From the NCBI GenBank assembly GCA_900548705.1, contig URLF01000031.1, positions 1-27,975 on the forward strand: 27,975 nucleotides of DNA. Direction: 5' to 3'. The stretch is from an uncultured Porphyromonadaceae bacterium. GTDB lineage: Bacteria > Bacteroidota > Bacteroidia > Bacteroidales > Muribaculaceae. Numbering within the stretch: the first letter of the stretch is position 1; every line of letters begins with the position of its first letter. The position numbers were made by a program, and so were the translations under genes. The notes under the pieces are model-generated. The model ran no database searches. It saw only the letters and a list, made by a program, of their open reading frames with translations, and had not been told where the DNA came from. Shown here piece by piece: positions 7,124 to 15,132 of the stretch.

Positions 7124-8550
7124 GCAAGCTGAATATCAATAAACTATTCACGATGCGACACTGTGACTCTACAAAGATATCACGAATGCCCTTATGGCTT
7201 ACAATTGTCACAATACTTCTTGGTCTGACATTTCTGGGATGGCAGCTTTACATATTTCGCCATGCAAGTATGGGCATGGACAGCTGGTCATATCCTGGAG
7301 GATGGCTGACATTGAAGAATGGCCATCTGGATCCGGCACGTCCTCCAGTATATTGCACCATAGTGGGAGTCGTTTGGGAAATTTTAACTATGGGATACGG
7401 CAACATTCTGTTACCAGCAATCCAATGGACTCTTTATATCGCATCCCTCCAATTGGTATGGATTATCAACACCTGGTTAAGAGCATCCAGAGTGTTTAAT
7501 ATCGCTGCCATACTATCAATGCTTTTCATCCCTGGATTCTGGATTTTCAACAACATAATCATGGCTGAGTCAGTAGCCCTTTGTGGAATTGTGTTGCTGA
7601 CTTGGTTAAGCGGTAGATATATTCTGACGCATAGAATCTGTTATCTCCTGTTTTCAGGCATAATATTGATTTTACTCATTTTCACTAAACCGATGTTTAT
7701 ATTTCTGATTCCTATTCTCGGAGTGCTATGGGGAGTCATCAGGTGGGGAAATACTCGTCGGGGTACGATTAGTTGTTTACTGCTGCTTGCCAGCATAGGG
7801 TTAGTATGGTCATATGCACTTGCCATGAAGAGGGATTATGGGGTAATGGGTCTCACAATAGCTGCGTCCAACAACAGGTACTGTTGCCTAAGAGCCGACG
7901 GCATAATTCTCCCCGATGAATTATCTGATCCGGTAATACGTGAGAGATATCGACCTATGTATGAAGCAGACCCTGGGATTCAGAATCCTAACAATATGTA
8001 TGCGGGAGAAGCCGATTCTTTTACCTGGAGGGAGCTTGATTGTATTGTGGAAGATGCCTCATCACATCATCCCTACGGTGACATTGAAGGACTCTCCTAT
8101 CGAGCCAAAACCTCCATGAAACATAGCCAATTCTTTTTCTATTTGTACGGATATGACGAAAGCACCGACACTCTTTGTAATAATTGGAATGGACTTAGCC
8201 GCAATCGCGATAATGGTTTCATATTCCCTTTTCATAATCAATTATGGTTCCCGATTTGGGTTACAGCCTTAATTTGGGGCATATTCACATTGATATGGAT
8301 ATATTTTTGGCGGAGACAGCATAAATTCCCTGCTATGGCCTATTTTGTCTCCGCTACCATCCTTACATGCTACCTTTCCACCATCATAGGCGCACAAAAC
8401 GCATGGGGCCGGATAATGACACCGGTCACACCACTTATCCCGGTGATGGCTGCCAGCGCGGCCTCTATAATATGGGGTTATGTTAAAAAATCATTATCGG
8501 GGAGACGGTTGTGGCGACGCGGATTTGCTTCGTTGGGCAAAGTTGCGTAA
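7120..8550 (+). CDS. Polytopic membrane protein, putative GT-C glycosyltransferase (second of tandem pair)
   Basis: A 476-residue paralogue of the preceding gene with the same order of helices and motifs: MPLWLTI, GMDSWSYPGGWLTLKNGH, RPPVY, FTKPMFIFLIP, CLRADGIILPDEL, NWNGLSRN and IGAQNAWGRIMTPV. The start ATG overlaps the upstream stop as ATGA, which suggests translational coupling; a longer open frame from 6871 runs antiparallel to nothing useful and overlaps the first paralogue in another frame, so I reject it. The gene is visibly AT-richer than its surroundings (24 of 60 bases are G or C in line 7201-7260), unlike its sister, so the pair may not be a recent local duplication. The promoter of the next gene overlaps its last codons. 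Confidence 0.75.
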   Translation: MSKLNINKLFTMRHCDSTKISRMPLWLTIVTILLGLTFLGWQLYIFRHASMGMDSWSYPGGWLTLKNGHLDPARPPVYCTIVGVVWEILTMGYGNILLPAIQWTLYIASLQLVWIINTWLRASRVFNIAAILSMLFIPGFWIFNNIIMAESVALCGIVLLTWLSGRYILTHRICYLLFSGIILILLIFTKPMFIFLIPILGVLWGVIRWGNTRRGTISCLLLLASIGLVWSYALAMKRDYGVMGLTIAASNNRYCCLRADGIILPDELSDPVIRERYRPMYEADPGIQNPNNMYAGEADSFTWRELDCIVEDASSHHPYGDIEGLSYRAKTSMKHSQFFFYLYGYDESTDTLCNNWNGLSRNRDNGFIFPFHNQLWFPIWVTALIWGIFTLIWIYFWRRQHKFPAMAYFVSATILTCYLSTIIGAQNAWGRIMTPVTPLIPVMAASAASIIWGYVKKSLSGRRLWRRGFASLGKVA

Positions 8551-8555
8551 ATTTG
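8524..8555 (+). promoter_or_regulatory. Promoter of the DUF5683-mltD-serB-mtaB operon
   Basis: TTTG (8524-8527), a 20-base spacer and TAAATTTG (8548-8555) match the Bacteroidetes -33/-7 pattern; the -7 box is perfect. It overlaps the stop codon of the upstream membrane protein gene. The predicted transcription start is close to 8560-8562, right at the GTG proposed as the start of the next gene. Confidence 0.7.
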
Positions 8556-8559
8556 CATT

Positions 8560-9507
8560 GTGAACCAACCGACCGACACCCGTTACCAGTTCCCGCATTG
8601 GATAAGAGGATTCATCGCCATAGTTATGGTGATGGTTATCACTGCTTTGTGTCCGGCCGACATCGCCGCGCAGTCGGCTGTTAGACGTCCTCACAGACAG
8701 CATTCACAGCCAACTCCCGCTGGCACTGATTCCACAGGTATCGCCACCCCTACCACCATACTATCTGGGGAAGCCATGCTGCCCGATTCTATTCCTCTAG
8801 ACGGGCCTCTCGGCGACCGCCACGCGGTGGTGGTAGAGGACAGCTTCACTCTATCGGGTGACTCGTTGCAAATCACTCCAGTCGACACCATCGGAGTGAT
8901 GACCGCCGGGGAAAGCTACGAAGCCGACTCCCTGCGCCGAAGCGCCCGAAACCAGTCAATCATCAGGAAGCTGAGCGACATCCCCGAAGATGAGTGGGTG
9001 CCGAGAGCCGTGGAATTCAACCCCGACCCTACCCGGGCTGTCTGGCTGTCAGCTCTTTTCCCCGGACTGGGACAGGTCTACAACCGCCGCTACTGGAAAC
9101 TGCCGATCATTGTCGGAGGTTATCTCGGCCTGGGCTACGCGACAAGCTGGAACAACCAGATGCTGACCGAGTACACCCGCGCCTACTCCGACCTGCTCGA
9201 CAACGATCCCTCCTCCAACAGCTATATGGATTTCTTCGCGCCAAATGTGAAGGAGTCAGACATCGACAAGTCATGGCTGCAGAACCTCCTGCGCTCGCGC
9301 AAGAATTTCTTCCGCCGCAACCGCGACCTCTGTATCATCAGTATGGTCGGGGTCTACCTGCTGGCCATGGTCGATGCATATGTCGATGCATCCCTCTCCC
9401 ACTTCGATATCAACCCTCACCTCTCTATGGATGTCGTCCCGACCCTTATGCAGGACGGACGACAACGATACCCCTCCGTCGGCCTGGCCTGGGCCTTGAA
9501 CTTCTGA
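8560..9507 (+). CDS. DUF5683-domain exported/membrane protein
   Basis: A 315-residue protein with a signal sequence or N-terminal anchor (residues ~16-37, RGFIAIVMVMVITALCPADI, then AAQ), a Ser/Thr/Pro-rich linker of about 110 residues, and a C-terminal DUF5683 domain from ~154. The domain opens with the diagnostic NPDPTRAVWLSALFPGLGQV, then YNRRYWKLPII, and contains two or three hydrophobic segments. Its function is unknown. From memory, this family often sits between parB and the LysM lytic transglycosylase gene in Bacteroidales. The transglycosylase does follow here, after 31 bases, but parA and parB are not upstream. The start is a GTG; it supplies the positively charged residues the signal needs, but lies almost at the predicted transcription start. 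The alternative ATG at 8626 would remove the charged n-region. Confidence 0.85.
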   Translation: MNQPTDTRYQFPHWIRGFIAIVMVMVITALCPADIAAQSAVRRPHRQHSQPTPAGTDSTGIATPTTILSGEAMLPDSIPLDGPLGDRHAVVVEDSFTLSGDSLQITPVDTIGVMTAGESYEADSLRRSARNQSIIRKLSDIPEDEWVPRAVEFNPDPTRAVWLSALFPGLGQVYNRRYWKLPIIVGGYLGLGYATSWNNQMLTEYTRAYSDLLDNDPSSNSYMDFFAPNVKESDIDKSWLQNLLRSRKNFFRRNRDLCIISMVGVYLLAMVDAYVDASLSHFDINPHLSMDVVPTLMQDGRQRYPSVGLAWALNF

Positions 9508-9538
9508 CAGTCCGCCGAGGATATCACCCCTACACACC

Positions 9539-11299
9539 ATGTCTAAACCCCGCCTCTTCCAGATGACGCTTCTCAACCGCCTGAAATCACTGATTTTCGC
9601 CGCCACGGCTGCCGGAATGGCTGCTCTGACGGCCGACGCCGCCCCGTCGGTGCTGTCTCTGTCGCAATACTCCAACGACTCCACCATCGTTCTGCCCGAA
9701 AGTTTCGAGACAGACACCCACAAGATGATGGAGAACTGGTATCTCCAGAACTATACCGCCCTTGACGCGGATGTCGACCGCAAGCCCGACGAGAATGTCT
9801 CCGACGAGGAAATCACCCGCCGTCTCGCCGCCATCCCTACCACAATCGAGCTCCCCTTTAACTCGATTGTCAGGGCATACATCGACGCTTATACCCGCAA
9901 GAACCGCCGCCTTGTCGAGAACATGCTCGGCATGAGCCTCTACTATATGCCGATTTTCGAACAGGCTCTCGAAAGGGAAAACCTCCCGATGGAGCTGAAA
10001 TACCTCCCCGTCATCGAGTCGGCGATGAACCCCGACGCCGTGTCGCGCTCTGGTGCCACAGGACTCTGGCAGCTGATGTTGCCCACAGCCCGAGGATTCG
10101 GTATGGAGGTCAACACCCTTGTCGATGAGCGCCGTGACCCGGTCGCATCCTCCGCCACCGCCGCCAAACTCCTGCGCCAGCTCTACGACATCTACCATGA
10201 CTGGTCACTCGCCATCGCCGCCTACAACTGCGGCCCGGGCAACGTAAACAAAGCCCTGCGCCGCTGCACCGCCGAGAAGAAGGATTTCTGGTCAATCTAC
10301 CCATACCTCCCCAAGGAGACCCGTGGTTATCTCCCCGGCTTCATCGCCGCCACCTATGTGATGACATATTACAAGCATCACAACATCTCCCCAGCCCTGG
10401 CCAAGAAGCCGATTCTCACCGATTCCGTGCATGTCAACCGCCGCATTTACTTCCAGCAGATTTCCGATGTCCTCCAGATTCCCGTAGAGGAGCTGAAGGT
10501 ATTGAACCCCCAATACCGCCAGGAATGCATCCCCGGCGACATTCGTCCCTATCCCCTCGTGCTCCCCGCCAACCAGACATACTCCTACATAATGAGTGAG
10601 GATGCCATCTGTGAGCACGACGCCGACCGCTATACCCGTCGTCTGACCGTCGAGCCTTCATCCGGCGATGCCGAGCAGGCCGCTCCCGAGGGACAGGAGG
10701 GCGAATGGGTCAACACCGAGAAAGTCCTCTACCACAAGGTGAAGAAAGGTGAGACCATGTCATCAATCGCCAAGAAATACGGTGTTTCGCTCTGGAGCCT
10801 GAAACACGCCAACGGAAACATCCGCACCGCCCGTCGCGGACAGACGCTCAAAGTCGTCACCACCGAGCGCGTATTCAAGGCCAAGACTCCCGAGGCCACA
10901 CCTCCCGCCGAGGGTGACGACCTGCTGGTAAAGCAGGAGACCGAACAGGCAACCGCCCAGGCCCCGGAATCCGCCACCCACACTGACCGCGACACGGTCA
11001 GCACCACTCCTGCCCAGGCATCCAAAGCGACTCCGGAGAAAGAGACCGTAAGCGAACCGACGTCAGCGGCTCCCGCCAAGAACACCCAGGCAACTTCAAA
11101 AAAGAACACCTCCACTAAAAACAAAACCAAGAAGAAGGCCAAGAAACCTTCGACAAAAACCGTGACCGCCAAAAGCGGCGACTCGCTTGACCGCATCGCC
11201 AAGAAAAACGGCACCACCGTCAAAGAGCTCAAACGCCTAAACGGCCTCTCGGGCAACAACCCCATCATACAGCCCGGCCAGAAAATCCGTGTAAAATGA
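9539..11299 (+). CDS. mltD: LysM-containing membrane-bound lytic murein transglycosylase (MltD-like)
   Basis: A 586-residue cell-wall enzyme that cleaves the glycan strands of peptidoglycan in the periplasm. A signal sequence spans residues ~10-35 (SLIFAATAAGMAALTADA). The SLT goose-lysozyme-like domain (~130-290) has the catalytic Glu in LPVIESAMNP (E160), followed by GATGLWQLM and AYNCGPGNV. A degenerate LysM-like stretch lies at ~300-345. A canonical LysM occupies ~397-440 (YHKVKKGETMSSIAKKYGVS), then a Thr/Ala/Lys-rich linker, and a second LysM closes the protein (VTAKSGDSLDRIAKKNGTTV). The ATG at 9539 is used; the ATG at 9563 (MTLLNRLKS) would also give a good signal peptide. The gene's TGA overlaps the serB ATG, indicating one operon. 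Confidence 0.93.
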   Translation: MSKPRLFQMTLLNRLKSLIFAATAAGMAALTADAAPSVLSLSQYSNDSTIVLPESFETDTHKMMENWYLQNYTALDADVDRKPDENVSDEEITRRLAAIPTTIELPFNSIVRAYIDAYTRKNRRLVENMLGMSLYYMPIFEQALERENLPMELKYLPVIESAMNPDAVSRSGATGLWQLMLPTARGFGMEVNTLVDERRDPVASSATAAKLLRQLYDIYHDWSLAIAAYNCGPGNVNKALRRCTAEKKDFWSIYPYLPKETRGYLPGFIAATYVMTYYKHHNISPALAKKPILTDSVHVNRRIYFQQISDVLQIPVEELKVLNPQYRQECIPGDIRPYPLVLPANQTYSYIMSEDAICEHDADRYTRRLTVEPSSGDAEQAAPEGQEGEWVNTEKVLYHKVKKGETMSSIAKKYGVSLWSLKHANGNIRTARRGQTLKVVTTERVFKAKTPEATPPAEGDDLLVKQETEQATAQAPESATHTDRDTVSTTPAQASKATPEKETVSEPTSAAPAKNTQATSKKNTSTKNKTKKKAKKPSTKTVTAKSGDSLDRIAKKNGTTVKELKRLNGLSGNNPIIQPGQKIRVK

Positions 11300-12528
11300 C
11301 CCACGACAACGAACTCATTCTCATCAACATATCAGGTCAGGACAAGCCCGGCGTGACAGCCGCCCTGACCTCAATACTCGCCCGCTACAACGCGATGGTG
11401 CTTGACATCGGCCAGGCCGACATCCATCACACCCTCTCGCTCGGCATCCTTTTCAAGACCACTCCCGCCGAGTCGGGCGACCTGATGAAAGACCTCCTTT
11501 TCAAAGCCTACGACATGGGGGTGAAGATTCGATTCACCCCGATTTCCACCGAGGAATATGAGAAATGGGTCGGTCTGCAAGGTAAAAACCGCTGGATTAT
11601 CACCATCCTCGGCCGGCAGCTTACCGCCAGCAACATAGCCCTCGTCTCCGAGGTAATCGTGGAGCAAGGGCTGAACATCGATGCCATCCAGCGACTTACA
11701 GGCCGTCAGCCCCTGGTCGAAGGTGCCCTTCCCGCCGCCAAGGCATGCATCGAGTTTTCCGTCCGCGGCACCCCCGTCAACCGCTCAGAGATGCAGAGCC
11801 GGTTCATTGAGATTTCATCCCGCGAGGGCTTCGACATCTCCATGCAGGAGGACACCATGTACCGCCGCTGCCGTCGTCTGATATGCTTCGATATGGACTC
11901 CACCCTGATTCAGACCGAGTGTATCGACCAGCTCGCCGAGAAGGCCGGAGTCGGCGAGAAAGTGCGCGACATCACCGAAAGGGCGATGCGCGGCGAAATC
12001 GACTTCCGCGAAAGCTTCACCGAACGTGTGGCACTCCTCAAAGGTCTCGATGTCAGCGTGATGGAAGGCATCGCCGAATCGCTCCCCATCACCGAAGGGG
12101 TAGACCGTATGATGCAGGTGCTCAAACGCGCCGGATTCAAGACCGCCATCCTCTCTGGAGGATTCACCTTCTTCGGTGAATATCTCAAACGCCGCTTCGG
12201 CTTCGACTATGTATATGCCAACGAGCTCGAAGTCGAGGATGGCAAGCTCACCGGCCGCTATGTCGGCGACATCGTGGACGGCAAGCGAAAGGCCGAACTT
12301 CTGCGGCTCATCGCCCAGGTCGAGAATGTCAACATCGCCCAGACCATAGCTGTCGGTGACGGAGCCAACGACCTACCGATGCTCTCCGCCGCCGGACTCG
12401 GAATCGCCTTCCACGCCAAGCCCAAAGTCAAGGAAAGCGCGAAACAGTCGATTTCCACCATCGGTATCGACGGGGTGCTTTACTTCCTCGGGTTCAAGGA
12501 CTCCTTCATCGGAGACACCGGCAAATAA
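11296..12528 (+). CDS. serB: Phosphoserine phosphatase with tandem N-terminal ACT domains
   Basis: A 410-residue enzyme that makes L-serine from phosphoserine. Residues ~6-180 form two ACT-type regulatory domains, beginning LILINISGQDKPGVTAALTS and, for the second, WIITILGRQLTASNIALVS. The HAD phosphatase domain follows with the nucleophile motif in CFDMDSTLIQTE (D199, D201), the motif II serine in ILSGGFTFFG (S287) and the metal-binding motif GDGANDLPM (~354-362). All catalytic motifs are intact, and the ACT domains suggest amino-acid feedback. The ATG overlaps the stop of the transglycosylase gene (ATGA). The gap to mtaB is 30 bases. Serine synthesis has no obvious link to its neighbours, so the operon looks like housekeeping genes of mixed function. 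Confidence 0.96.
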   Translation: MTHDNELILINISGQDKPGVTAALTSILARYNAMVLDIGQADIHHTLSLGILFKTTPAESGDLMKDLLFKAYDMGVKIRFTPISTEEYEKWVGLQGKNRWIITILGRQLTASNIALVSEVIVEQGLNIDAIQRLTGRQPLVEGALPAAKACIEFSVRGTPVNRSEMQSRFIEISSREGFDISMQEDTMYRRCRRLICFDMDSTLIQTECIDQLAEKAGVGEKVRDITERAMRGEIDFRESFTERVALLKGLDVSVMEGIAESLPITEGVDRMMQVLKRAGFKTAILSGGFTFFGEYLKRRFGFDYVYANELEVEDGKLTGRYVGDIVDGKRKAELLRLIAQVENVNIAQTIAVGDGANDLPMLSAAGLGIAFHAKPKVKESAKQSISTIGIDGVLYFLGFKDSFIGDTGK

Positions 12529-12558
12529 CAGCCCCACAACACATCAATCCCCAGGACA

Positions 12559-13890
12559 ATGCCGACCGCCCTCTACCATACATTCGGCTGCAAGCTCAAT
12601 TTCGCCGAAACCTCGGCCGTGGCTTCCAGAATGGAGAGCCGTGGCATAACCCGCGTTGCCCGTGGCGAGACCCCCGACCTCATCTTCGTCAACACCTGTT
12701 CCGTCACCGGAGAGGCTGACAAGAAAAGCCGCCAGGCCATCAGGTCGTTCAACCGCCGCTATCCCGATGCCGCCATAATCGTCACCGGATGCTACGCCGA
12801 GCTCAAAAGCGAGGAAGCCGCCGCGCTCCCCGGAGTGGCCGTCGTTGCCGGCAACGACAAAAAAGGGATGGTTGACGAATTTGTCGACCACTTCCTGACA
12901 TCCCGCCGCAAACTCGTCGAGGTTATTCCGGCAAAAGAGATACGCAGCTTCACACCCTCATGCTCCAGGGGCGACCGCACCCGCTATTTCCTGAAAGTGC
13001 AGGACGGTTGCGACTGCTGGTGTACCTACTGCACCATCCCCGCCGCCCGAGGCCGCAGCCGTTCGGCCACAGTGGCACAGATGGTGGCCCAGGCCCGTCA
13101 GGTCGCCGCCGAGGGTGGGAAGGAAATCGTCATCACCGGGGTCAACATCGGCGATTTCGGCAAACGTCAGCCCGACCTTCCCGCCGGTGCTTCCGCCGAG
13201 ACCTTCCTTGACCTGGTCAAAGCGCTCGACCGGGTCGAAGGGATACAGCGTTACCGTATCTCCTCCATCGAGCCTGACCTCCTCACTGACGAGATAATAG
13301 AGTATTGCGCCTCATCGAGGGCCTTCATGCCCCACTTCCACATCCCTCTGCAATGTGGCTCCGACGCGGTGCTTAAACTCATGCGCCGCCGTTACGACAC
13401 GGCACTCTTCCGCGACAAGATACTAAAAATCAAGCAGCTCATACCGGACGCGTTCATCGGTGTGGATGTCATGGCCGGTACCCGTGGCGAAACCCTCGAC
13501 GAGTTCAACCGCTCACGCGACTTCCTCGACTCCCTCCCCGTCACCCGCCTCCATGTCTTCCCCTATTCCGAGCGTCCCGGCACCCGTGCCCTTGAGATAC
13601 CCCACACCGTCAGCCAGGAGGAGAAACACCGCCGCGTCGAGGAACTGACCACCCTCTCAAACCGCAAACTGCGGCAATTCGCCGAACGCTACATAGGTTC
13701 GACCCGCCCCGTCCTACTCGAACACACCCGTCCCGGCCAACCCATGTCAGGCTTCACCGACAACTACCTGAAAGTCCGCATCCCCGGTCTCCCCTCATCC
13801 ACCGACAACAACATCCTCCCCGTCACCCTCACCTCCCTCCTCCCCACCCCCTCCGGCGAAGTCGAATTCCTCGCCACCGTGGCCCGGTGA
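12559..13890 (+). CDS. mtaB: tRNA (t6A37) C2-methylthiotransferase MtaB
   Basis: A 443-residue radical-SAM enzyme that adds a methylthio group to N6-threonylcarbamoyladenosine-37 in tRNAs reading ANN codons. The N-terminal MTTase domain has three conserved cysteines for one iron-sulfur cluster: FGCKLN (C11), NTCSVT (C47) and TGCYAE (C78). The radical-SAM triad is in QDGCDCWCTYCTIP (C151, C155, C158), with an additional Cys (C153) inside it. The C-terminal TRAM domain ends the protein (VLLEHTRPGQPMSGFTDNY). FGCKLNFAETS and the motif order identify MtaB rather than MiaB or RimO. From memory, Bacteroidales often have mtaB followed directly by an LpxL-type acyltransferase and a GT2 gene. Here those genes come after three inserted genes. 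Confidence 0.95.
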   Translation: MPTALYHTFGCKLNFAETSAVASRMESRGITRVARGETPDLIFVNTCSVTGEADKKSRQAIRSFNRRYPDAAIIVTGCYAELKSEEAAALPGVAVVAGNDKKGMVDEFVDHFLTSRRKLVEVIPAKEIRSFTPSCSRGDRTRYFLKVQDGCDCWCTYCTIPAARGRSRSATVAQMVAQARQVAAEGGKEIVITGVNIGDFGKRQPDLPAGASAETFLDLVKALDRVEGIQRYRISSIEPDLLTDEIIEYCASSRAFMPHFHIPLQCGSDAVLKLMRRRYDTALFRDKILKIKQLIPDAFIGVDVMAGTRGETLDEFNRSRDFLDSLPVTRLHVFPYSERPGTRALEIPHTVSQEEKHRRVEELTTLSNRKLRQFAERYIGSTRPVLLEHTRPGQPMSGFTDNYLKVRIPGLPSSTDNNILPVTLTSLLPTPSGEVEFLATVAR

Positions 13891-13908
13891 CCATCCTGGA
13901 ATCATTTT

Positions 13909-13942
13909 CCGAGAGATCTGTGAACGGATTTATAATCTCCGG
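13909..13942 (+). terminator. Imperfect hairpin after mtaB, weak terminator candidate
   Basis: CCGAGAGAT (13909-13917) pairs with ATCTCCGG (13935-13942) if one A is bulged. A T7 run follows only 15 bases later (13958-13964). It may reduce read-through from mtaB into the accessory cassette, but the structure is weak. Confidence 0.25.
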
Positions 13943-13943
13943 A

Positions 13944-13975
13944 TTGGCATAACTGACTTTTTTTGCGTAAATTTG
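13944..13975 (+). promoter_or_regulatory. Promoter of the ATPase-TOPRIM-DUF262 cassette
   Basis: TTG (13944-13946), a 21-base spacer and a perfect -7 box TAAATTTG (13968-13975). The 14-mer TTGCGTAAATTTGC here (13963-13976) is identical to that at the 8543-8556 promoter. The predicted transcription start is near 13980-13983, which rules out the TTG at 13963 as a translation start and supports the ATG at 14020. Confidence 0.75.
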
Positions 13976-14019
13976 CGATTCAAGACATTATATCCGTCAA
14001 CTTATTCCACGCATCTGAC

Positions 14020-15132
14020 ATGGACCGCACTTTAAGTTTCACAAATTACAGAATATTTGCTGACCGCCAGGAGATTTCCTTGGCTCCGATAACCATTGTC
14101 TTCGGGAAAAACAACGTCGGTAAAAGTGCGCTCCTCAAATTGCCGGTAATGTTGAAAAACATCCTTGATGTCAGGAATCCGAAAGAAGAGCTTTTCAACA
14201 AGGTATCCGATGGATTGCGGATATGTGAGGACTACCGCGATGTGGTTTATGGCAAAGGCTCTCGGGCCGTCGAATTGGGATTCTCTTTTGAGGGAATCAC
14301 AGTCGACATAAGCTTCTTTGTGGAGACGACAGGCAAGCCAAGAGTCCATCTTGAACACCTCTCCGGCATCCTTTACGATGGCACCCATATCAAAAGTCTC
14401 GACGCGTTACCTCCGACAATATTATTCGACATCGAATATCTGAAATCAATCCGTGATTTCCCAAAAGACGGATATTTCTCGATGGCTGTGTCAGAAAACG
14501 AGCCGGTATCGGGCGGTATGTTCACATACCGCCGCCTCGTTGATGACACTCTCAACCATGATGGCGATTTGCTGAGCAGGGTATCGGCTTGGTATAAAAA
14601 GACTTTTGACGGATGGGGAATAGAAATTGACGCCAGTCGCGATCCGGTTTTCAGCCTTATGCTTCGCCATTCCGGATTCTCCAACAACATCATCGATGGC
14701 GGTGCGGGTATCGCGCAGTCCTTGCCGATAATCGTCAGCGCGGCCACCGAGATATCTTCCCCGCGCCTGTATATCTACGAGGAGCCTGAAACCCATCTCC
14801 ACCCCGAAGCACACGGAGAAATGGCCGAATTCATCGCCAAGGAAGCCGTCCGCTCCAAAGGCCAGAAAAGTTTCCTTATAGAATCCCATTCCGTCAACTT
14901 CATCCTGAGACTGCGGACACTGGTGGCTGAAGGCAAACTCCCCGCCGAATCCCTCGCGCTCTACTATGTGGATTTCGACCCTGAAAAAAACAGGAGTTCA
15001 GTCCGCAGGGTCGCGGTGAATCCTGACGGTACTGTGAAGGGATGGCCCGAAAATGTCTTCAAGGAAACTCTGGAAGAGTCGCTGGCCCTTCGCCGCGCCC
15101 AGTTGAAGCGCGAGGAGGCGCAGAAGAAATGA
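14020..15132 (+). CDS. AAA/ABC-type ATPase with C-terminal DUF3696-like segment, predicted defence ATPase
   Basis: A 370-residue soluble ATPase of the OLD/RecF-like ABC group. Walker A is GKNNVGKS (29-36), right after SLAPITIVF. The segment GGAGIAQSLPIIV (227-239) stands at the ABC-signature position. Walker B is RLYIYEEPETHLHP (249-262) with the catalytic Glu pair at 254-255, and the switch His is in IESHS (287-291). The last 60 residues (LALYYVDFDP, then VRRVAVNPDGTVKGWPENVF) match my memory of DUF3696. The ATP site appears complete. The gene has its own promoter and overlaps the next gene by ATGA. One counted line (14041-14100) is 43% GC, lower than the flanking core genes. By analogy with AriA of PARIS it may sense infection and control the partner; that role is inferred. 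Confidence 0.88.
   Translation: MDRTLSFTNYRIFADRQEISLAPITIVFGKNNVGKSALLKLPVMLKNILDVRNPKEELFNKVSDGLRICEDYRDVVYGKGSRAVELGFSFEGITVDISFFVETTGKPRVHLEHLSGILYDGTHIKSLDALPPTILFDIEYLKSIRDFPKDGYFSMAVSENEPVSGGMFTYRRLVDDTLNHDGDLLSRVSAWYKKTFDGWGIEIDASRDPVFSLMLRHSGFSNNIIDGGAGIAQSLPIIVSAATEISSPRLYIYEEPETHLHPEAHGEMAEFIAKEAVRSKGQKSFLIESHSVNFILRLRTLVAEGKLPAESLALYYVDFDPEKNRSSVRRVAVNPDGTVKGWPENVFKETLEESLALRRAQLKREEAQKK

Noticed and set aside
13963..14019. TTG start for the ATPase 19 codons upstream of ATG 14020
   Set aside because: It overlaps the -7 promoter box, so it would lie before the predicted transcription start; homology begins after 14020.
15042..15128. N-terminal extension of the TOPRIM-like protein
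   Set aside because: It lies within the ATPase coding region in another frame; the ATGA start at 15129 is better supported.
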